Shown here: piece after piece, positions 60,621-64,000 of the stretch
Position numbering within the stretch: position 1 is the stretch's first letter
How the letters are laid out: each line of letters begins with the position of its first letter
NCBI GenBank assembly: GCA_046726375.1
Contig: JBKPAJ010000021.1
Coordinates: forward strand, 67,857 to 131,856
Length of the DNA: 64,000 bases
Direction: 5' to 3'
Source of the DNA: DASPWV01 sp046726375
GTDB taxonomy: Bacteria > Acidobacteriota > Vicinamibacteria > Vicinamibacterales > UBA2999
The notes under the pieces: model-generated
Told to the model about the DNA's origin: nothing
The model's database searches: none
The model's input: only the letters and a program-made list of their open reading frames with translations
Position numbers and translations under genes: made by a program

Positions 60621-60672
60621 TAGCCGAAAGCTGATAGCTGATAGCTGATAGCTGACAGCCGAGAGCTGAAAG
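60577..60672. repeat. Short tandem repeat (AGCTGATAGC / AAAGCCG units)
   Basis: About 95 bp of imperfect copies of A(A/G)AGC(C/T)GA and AGCTGAT, e.g. AGCTGATAGCTGATAGCTGA at 60626-60645. It forms the last codons of the SagB gene and the space before the exonuclease. Probably slipped-strand repeats; the C-terminal tail of SagB may have been extended by it. Confidence 0.7.
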
Positions 60673-60703
60673 CGCGTACGCTCGCGCAGTATGATCAGCG
60701 AGC

Positions 60704-61498
60704 GTGGAAGTCTACCTCATAGACGGCACGTACGAACTGTTCCGTCATTACTACGCCCTGCCGCCGAAGAGAGACGCGCAGGGTCGAGAGATCGCTGCCG
60801 TTGAGGGCGTGCTCGGGTCGATCCGCGGGTTGTTGAACGCGGGCGCGACGCACGTCGGCGTCGCCACCGACAAAGTCATCGAGTCGTTTCGCAACGATCT
60901 TTGGCCGTACTACAAGACTGGCGACGGCATCGACGCTGACCTGCTGGCGCAGTTTCCATTACTGGAAGAAGCGCTGGCAGCGTTCGGGATCAAAGTGTGG
61001 CCGATGGTGGAGTTTGAAGCTGACGATGCGCTTGCCGCTGCGGCGGCGAAGGCGGCGCTTGATCCGCGCGTCGAGCGCGTGGTGGTCTGCACTCCCGACA
61101 AGGATCTCGCGCAGTCGGTGCGCGGCACGCATATCGTCCAACTCAATCGCCGCACGCGAACCCTTTACGACGAAGCCGGGGTCATCGCCAAGTTTGGCGT
61201 GCCGCCAGTCTCGATCCCCGATTACCTTGCCCTCGTTGGTGACTCGGCCGACGGATACCCCGGCCTTCCAGGGTGGGGTGCGAAATCGACGGCGGCCGTC
61301 CTGGCACGCTTCGGCCACCTGGAAGCGATTCCCGAAGACTCCAAGATCTGGAACGTCAACGCGTTCAACGCAGGGGCGCTCGCGGCAACCCTCGCCCGCG
61401 AGCGCGAACGCGCCTTTCTCTTCCGCCGTCTGGCGACACTTCGAACCGACATTTACGTGTTCGATACCGTCGATGAGCTGCGGTGGTCGCGGTCCTGA
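60704..61498 (+). CDS. 5'-3' exonuclease (Pol I N-terminal type)
   Basis: 264 residues from GTG 60704. FEN/5'-3' exonuclease domain only: VYLIDGTYELFRHYYALPPK (metal Asp), VGVATDKVIESFRNDLWPYYK, VEFEADDALAAAAAKAALDP, VVCTPDKDLAQSV, GVPPVSIPDYLALVGDSADGY, GWGAKSTAAVLARFG helix-hairpin-helix. Removes RNA primers or flaps; it lacks the polymerase part. Not obviously linked to the RiPP-like genes. Confidence 0.9.
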   Translation: MEVYLIDGTYELFRHYYALPPKRDAQGREIAAVEGVLGSIRGLLNAGATHVGVATDKVIESFRNDLWPYYKTGDGIDADLLAQFPLLEEALAAFGIKVWPMVEFEADDALAAAAAKAALDPRVERVVVCTPDKDLAQSVRGTHIVQLNRRTRTLYDEAGVIAKFGVPPVSIPDYLALVGDSADGYPGLPGWGAKSTAAVLARFGHLEAIPEDSKIWNVNAFNAGALAATLARERERAFLFRRLATLRTDIYVFDTVDELRWSRS

Positions 61499-61526
61499 AG
61501 GCCCTCGCTACCTACGCGAGGACCGC
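61489..61526 (+). terminator. Strong hairpin at the end of the exonuclease gene
   Basis: GCGGT (61489-61493) with ACCGC (61522-61526) outside and CCTCGC (61503-61508) with GCGAGG (61516-61521) inside. No T-run follows, so it is either a Rho-dependent region or an attenuating hairpin. It includes the stop codon of the exonuclease gene. Confidence 0.4.
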
Positions 61527-61627
61527 GCGACATCGGTGCGAGCCGATTTCTCGTCAGGATAGCCGGCGTCGCGTTGCGGCGTGCGCCGTGACGATTCGTT
61601 AAACGCTTTTTGCTAGAGTACGTCGTT

Positions 61628-62866
61628 ATGCGGCACACAGCATTTTCGGCCATGTTTCTCGCCGCCGGCCTTTGGCTCGTCGCGCTGCCGGTCGCGATCG
61701 ACGGACAACGCGGCGAACAGGCGGTGCAGCTACCCGACGGCGCCGGCAAGGAGCTGGTGCAAGCCAACTGCGCCAAATGTCACGGCCTCAATCTGATCAC
61801 CAACTCATGGGGCAACACGCGACAGGGTTGGCACGATCTCTTCGGATCGATGGTCGCGCTGCCGAAAGATCAGGCGGATACCATCGCGCAGTATCTCGCC
61901 ACGAACTTCCCGGTCAAACCTGCGCCCGAGGCTGTCGTCATCCCCGGCCCGGTGAACGTGTCGATCAAGGAGTGGATTGTCCCGTCGCTCGGATCGCGTC
62001 CGCATGATCCGTTGTCTACCGCAGACGGGTCGCTGTGGTGGACTGGTCAATTCGCAAGCAGGTTGGGACGGCTCAACCTTCGCACTGGCGACATGAAGGA
62101 ATTTCCGCTGCCCGACGGCTCCGGTCCGCACGGCCTTACCGAGGACAAAGCCGGCAACATCTGGTTTACCGGTATTTCGAAGAATTACGTCGGTCAGCTC
62201 GATCCGAAGACCGGAGACGTGAAGCAGTACCCGCTACCGGAGGGCGCGCGCGGACCGCATACACCGATCTTCGATCAGAAGGGCACGCTGTGGTTCACGA
62301 TTCAATCGGGTATGGTTGGACGCCTCAATCCCGAGACCGGCGAGATGAAGGTGGCAGCGCCGCCGAGCAAGCCGACCTATCCTTACGGCATCGTCATCAA
62401 CTCGAAGGGCGTGCCGTGGTACGTGGATTTCCGGGGCAACCGGCTGGCCAGCGTCGATCCAGTGACGATGGCGATCAAGGAATATCCGTTGCCGGCCGCA
62501 GAAGCACGTCCGCGTCGAATCGCGATCACGCCGGACGACGTCCTCTGGTACAGCGATTACGCGCGCGGGTATCTTGGCCGTCTCGATCCGACAACAGGCG
62601 CGGTGCGCGAGTGGCCATCACCGGGCGGACGCGAGTCGCAGCCGTACGGCATCACGGCCGTGGACAACATCATCTGGTACAGCGAATCGAGCGTCAGGCC
62701 CAACACGCTCGTGCGCTTCGATCCCAAAACCGAAAAGTTTCAGACCTGGGTCATTCCGTCAGGCGGCGGCGTTGTGCGCAACATGATGGCGACGAAGAAC
62801 GGCGATCTGGTGCTGGCATGCAGCGGAGTGAATCGCGTCGCGCTGGTGGAAGTGAAAGGGAACTGA
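61628..62866 (+). CDS. Cytochrome c-like/Vgb beta-propeller protein
   Basis: 412 residues from ATG 61628. Signal peptide (AMFLAAGLWLVALPVAIDGQ), a short cytochrome c-like domain with heme motif CAKCH in QANCAKCHGLNLI (about residues 46-60), then a seven-bladed virginiamycin-B-lyase-like propeller (repeats of 'GRLDPKTG..k.yPLP' and 'LWFT/WYS'). These proteins are common in Acidobacteriota and not proven to be lyases. It is probably periplasmic and redox-linked to the nearby PQQ dehydrogenase. Confidence 0.88.
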   Translation: MRHTAFSAMFLAAGLWLVALPVAIDGQRGEQAVQLPDGAGKELVQANCAKCHGLNLITNSWGNTRQGWHDLFGSMVALPKDQADTIAQYLATNFPVKPAPEAVVIPGPVNVSIKEWIVPSLGSRPHDPLSTADGSLWWTGQFASRLGRLNLRTGDMKEFPLPDGSGPHGLTEDKAGNIWFTGISKNYVGQLDPKTGDVKQYPLPEGARGPHTPIFDQKGTLWFTIQSGMVGRLNPETGEMKVAAPPSKPTYPYGIVINSKGVPWYVDFRGNRLASVDPVTMAIKEYPLPAAEARPRRIAITPDDVLWYSDYARGYLGRLDPTTGAVREWPSPGGRESQPYGITAVDNIIWYSESSVRPNTLVRFDPKTEKFQTWVIPSGGGVVRNMMATKNGDLVLACSGVNRVALVEVKGN

Positions 62867-62871
62867 CGCTG

Positions 62872-63024
62872 TCACGTGTCAGGTATTAGGTATCAGGTAG
62901 GTAGCACGGATCAGGTATCGGTCAGTTAGCAGGAGCAGGTGGCAGCTTGCAGGTGGCTGTTAGCAGGCTTCAGGTGGTGCCAGGTATCAGGTTGTGGCCC
63001 TGATACCTGATACCTGACACGTGA
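62872..63024. repeat. CAGGTAT-type tandem repeats closed by a 15-bp inverted repeat
   Basis: Imperfect repeats of CAGGTAT(T/C)AGGT fill the gap between convergent genes. TCACGTGTCAGGTAT (62872-62886) and ATACCTGACACGTGA (63010-63024) are exact complements and would form a long hairpin, plausibly stopping transcription from both sides. Such simple repeats recur in intergenic regions of related bacteria. Confidence 0.65.
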
Positions 63025-63032
63025 TACCTGAC

Positions 63033-63392
63033 TTACGGACAAGTTGCAGAGACCATCTTCACCGCTGTGATCTTCATGTAGTGGTCGGCCTTCGGCGGTG
63101 CGGGGGTCATCTTCTCGGCTTCTGCTGCCGGAACGGCAGTGCCTGTGATGTCGATCTTATGACCGACATGCGGAGCCAGATTGGCCTCCGAAGAGACGAT
63201 GCCGATCGTCTTCGGACCTTTCTCGGCGGTGCTGGCTACGATAAACGTCTTGTCGGTAGTGCCCTTCTCGAGACAACCCGTCATGGTGTGCTCTTTCGCC
63301 GCGGGCTTGTCCGCGGGCTTGTCCTGGGCTGCGGCGATCGGCAGCGCCAGCGCGAATGCTGTCGTCACCGTACAAAGAATCAAACGCTTCAT
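63033..63392 (-). CDS. Small exported protein
   Basis: 119 residues from ATG 63392, with GGAGGAGG upstream. Signal peptide MKRLILCTVTTAFALALPIA (cleavage near AAAQ). The mature part is short, with EHTMTGCLEKGTTDKTFIVA, ANLAPHVGHKIDITGTAV and a final Cys (VSATCP), a beta-strand layout like OB-fold proteins seen in Acidobacteriota. No catalytic motif. Confidence 0.8.
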   Translation of the reverse strand: MKRLILCTVTTAFALALPIAAAQDKPADKPAAKEHTMTGCLEKGTTDKTFIVASTAEKGPKTIGIVSSEANLAPHVGHKIDITGTAVPAAEAEKMTPAPPKADHYMKITAVKMVSATCP

Positions 63393-63424
63393 GCGACCTC
63401 CTCCGGGGTAAGAGCGGAATGCTA

Positions 63425-63462
63425 CCAAAAAAAGAAACGGGCGGGATCTCTCCCGCCCGTTT
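63425..63462 (-). terminator. Rho-independent terminator of the PQQ dehydrogenase gene
   Basis: AAACGGGCGGGA (63435-63446) and TCCCGCCCGTTT (63451-63462) form a perfect 12-bp stem with a 4-nt loop. On the minus strand it is followed by a T-run (complement of 63425-63433). Confidence 0.85.
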
Positions 63463-63502
63463 GTCGCAGAGCTAAGCTCCGCGCCTACGTGTAAGGACGA
63501 GC

Positions 63503-64000
63503 CTACTGTCGAGCTCGCTCCGTCGTCGTTTGCGACACCTCCGGTGCAGCGAAGGCGATGTACTCACCGGAATATCCCGCGCCGCTCACAGCAACGATGA
63601 TGTACTGACGACCGTTGAGGCTGTAGGTCATCGGCGAGCCGCTGATCGGCGCCGGCATGCGCACTTCGCCAACCTGCGCGCCGGTCTTCTTGTCGTAGGC
63701 GCGAAGGCTGGCGCCGCGCACGCCATCGCGCGTCGTGAACTGCGGATCGCCCACGACGACGAGCGTTTTGGTGATGAGCACGCCGACACTGCCGCCCTGA
63801 CCGGTCTTGCCGATGTCGACGCCCTTCAGCAGCGCGTTGCTGCGGATGTTGTCGGGCGTGTCGCCGTGCGCGACTTGGAAGATCAGGTCGCCCTTATTGA
63901 CGTCGATCGCCGACAGCACACCGTAGGGCGGCTTCACGATCGGAAGACCTTCGAGCCCCTTGGTGAGCAACTGACGGCCGCTCGCGCCGGGGAACTGCGC
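63503..64000 (-). CDS. PQQ-dependent dehydrogenase, C-terminal part (window edge)
   Basis: The C-terminal 165 residues of a quinoprotein; the frame is open to the window edge, and the N-terminus is outside. PIVKPPYGVLSAIDVNKGDL, FQVAHGDTPDNI, GKTGQGGSVGVLITKTLVVV, LRAYDKKTGAQVGEVRMPAP and GRQYIIVAVSGAGYSGEYIA are typical propeller-blade repeats of membrane glucose- or alcohol-type dehydrogenases. Probably periplasmic and passing electrons to a cytochrome c such as the protein at 61628. Confidence 0.9.
   Translation of the reverse strand, partial: AQFPGASGRQLLTKGLEGLPIVKPPYGVLSAIDVNKGDLIFQVAHGDTPDNIRSNALLKGVDIGKTGQGGSVGVLITKTLVVVGDPQFTTRDGVRGASLRAYDKKTGAQVGEVRMPAPISGSPMTYSLNGRQYIIVAVSGAGYSGEYIAFAAPEVSQTTTERARQ

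Noticed and set aside
1..64000. tRNA, rRNA and CRISPR arrays
   Set aside because: I looked for T-loop GTTCGANTC strings with acceptor stems and for regularly spaced direct repeats; none was convincing.

Overview
The window is GC-rich, gene-dense bacterial chromosome. Two very large Oar-like TonB-dependent receptors with a carboxypeptidase-regulatory N-terminal domain, a decayed ADOP-type ABC permease, a periplasmic-sensor histidine kinase of the ABC-substrate-binding type, a DUF3011 domain, a GH31 enzyme and a PQQ dehydrogenase together suggest an Acidobacteriota bacterium, probably of the Vicinamibacteria type. That placement is inferred from gene content; there is no rRNA gene to confirm it. 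I found no tRNA, rRNA, CRISPR array, complete insertion sequence or prophage.

Layout. 1-2987 (minus): partial ABM-domain gene, a PAS-GAF sigma-54 activator, a secreted protein. 3120-13142 (plus): a complete F1Fo ATP synthase operon (a, c, b, delta, alpha, gamma, beta, epsilon) that runs by stop/start overlaps into an MscS channel and a SulP transporter. 13298-19637 (plus): an envelope and catabolism operon (DUF3011 porin, secreted amidohydrolase, DcaP-like porin, secreted glutaminase, DUF481 protein). 19.8-25.1 kb: small lipoproteins, two hairpin elements, an MltF-like transglycosylase, a MetA-like outer-membrane protein, a BASS transporter. 25.2-27.3 kb: a second sigma-54 activator with an AraC-type regulator. 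27.5-33.5 kb: a signalling cluster of receiver protein, histidine kinase, TonB receptor and NarL-type regulator. 33.5-39.9 kb: oxidoreductase, LOG protein, MarR-GNAT fusion with methyltransferase, K+ channel and Ca2+/H+ antiporter. 39.9-44 kb: a decaying region with several frameshifted or truncated genes. 44-50.2 kb: BON protein, solute-binding protein, M48 protease, TrmO, Nramp-like transporter, cupin. 50.3-56 kb: frameshifted DinB-like gene, second Oar-like receptor, L,D-transpeptidase interrupted by an in-frame TAG. 56.3-64 kb: FmdB zinc ribbon, GH31 enzyme, a precursor-like peptide gene in frame with a SagB-type oxidoreductase, a 5'-3' exonuclease, a cytochrome c/Vgb-propeller protein, and the 3' end of a PQQ dehydrogenase.

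Two signals deserve most attention. (1) A 16-bp palindrome, CTCCG-N6-CGGAG, occurs five times (3120, 13306, 19644, 25129, 38238). At 3120 and 13306 it lies about 85-120 bp upstream of near-identical, correctly spaced sigma-54 (-24/-12) promoters in front of the ATP synthase operon and the porin/amidohydrolase operon. The two sigma-54 activators in the window have nearly the same DNA-binding helix, so a shared regulon that includes ATP synthase is a specific hypothesis. (2) The 118-residue protein at 59136 ends in a Cys-rich tail and sits 6 nt from a SagB/ThcOx gene whose N-terminal part looks like a peptide-recognition domain. This is a candidate RiPP-type system without an obvious cyclodehydratase nearby.
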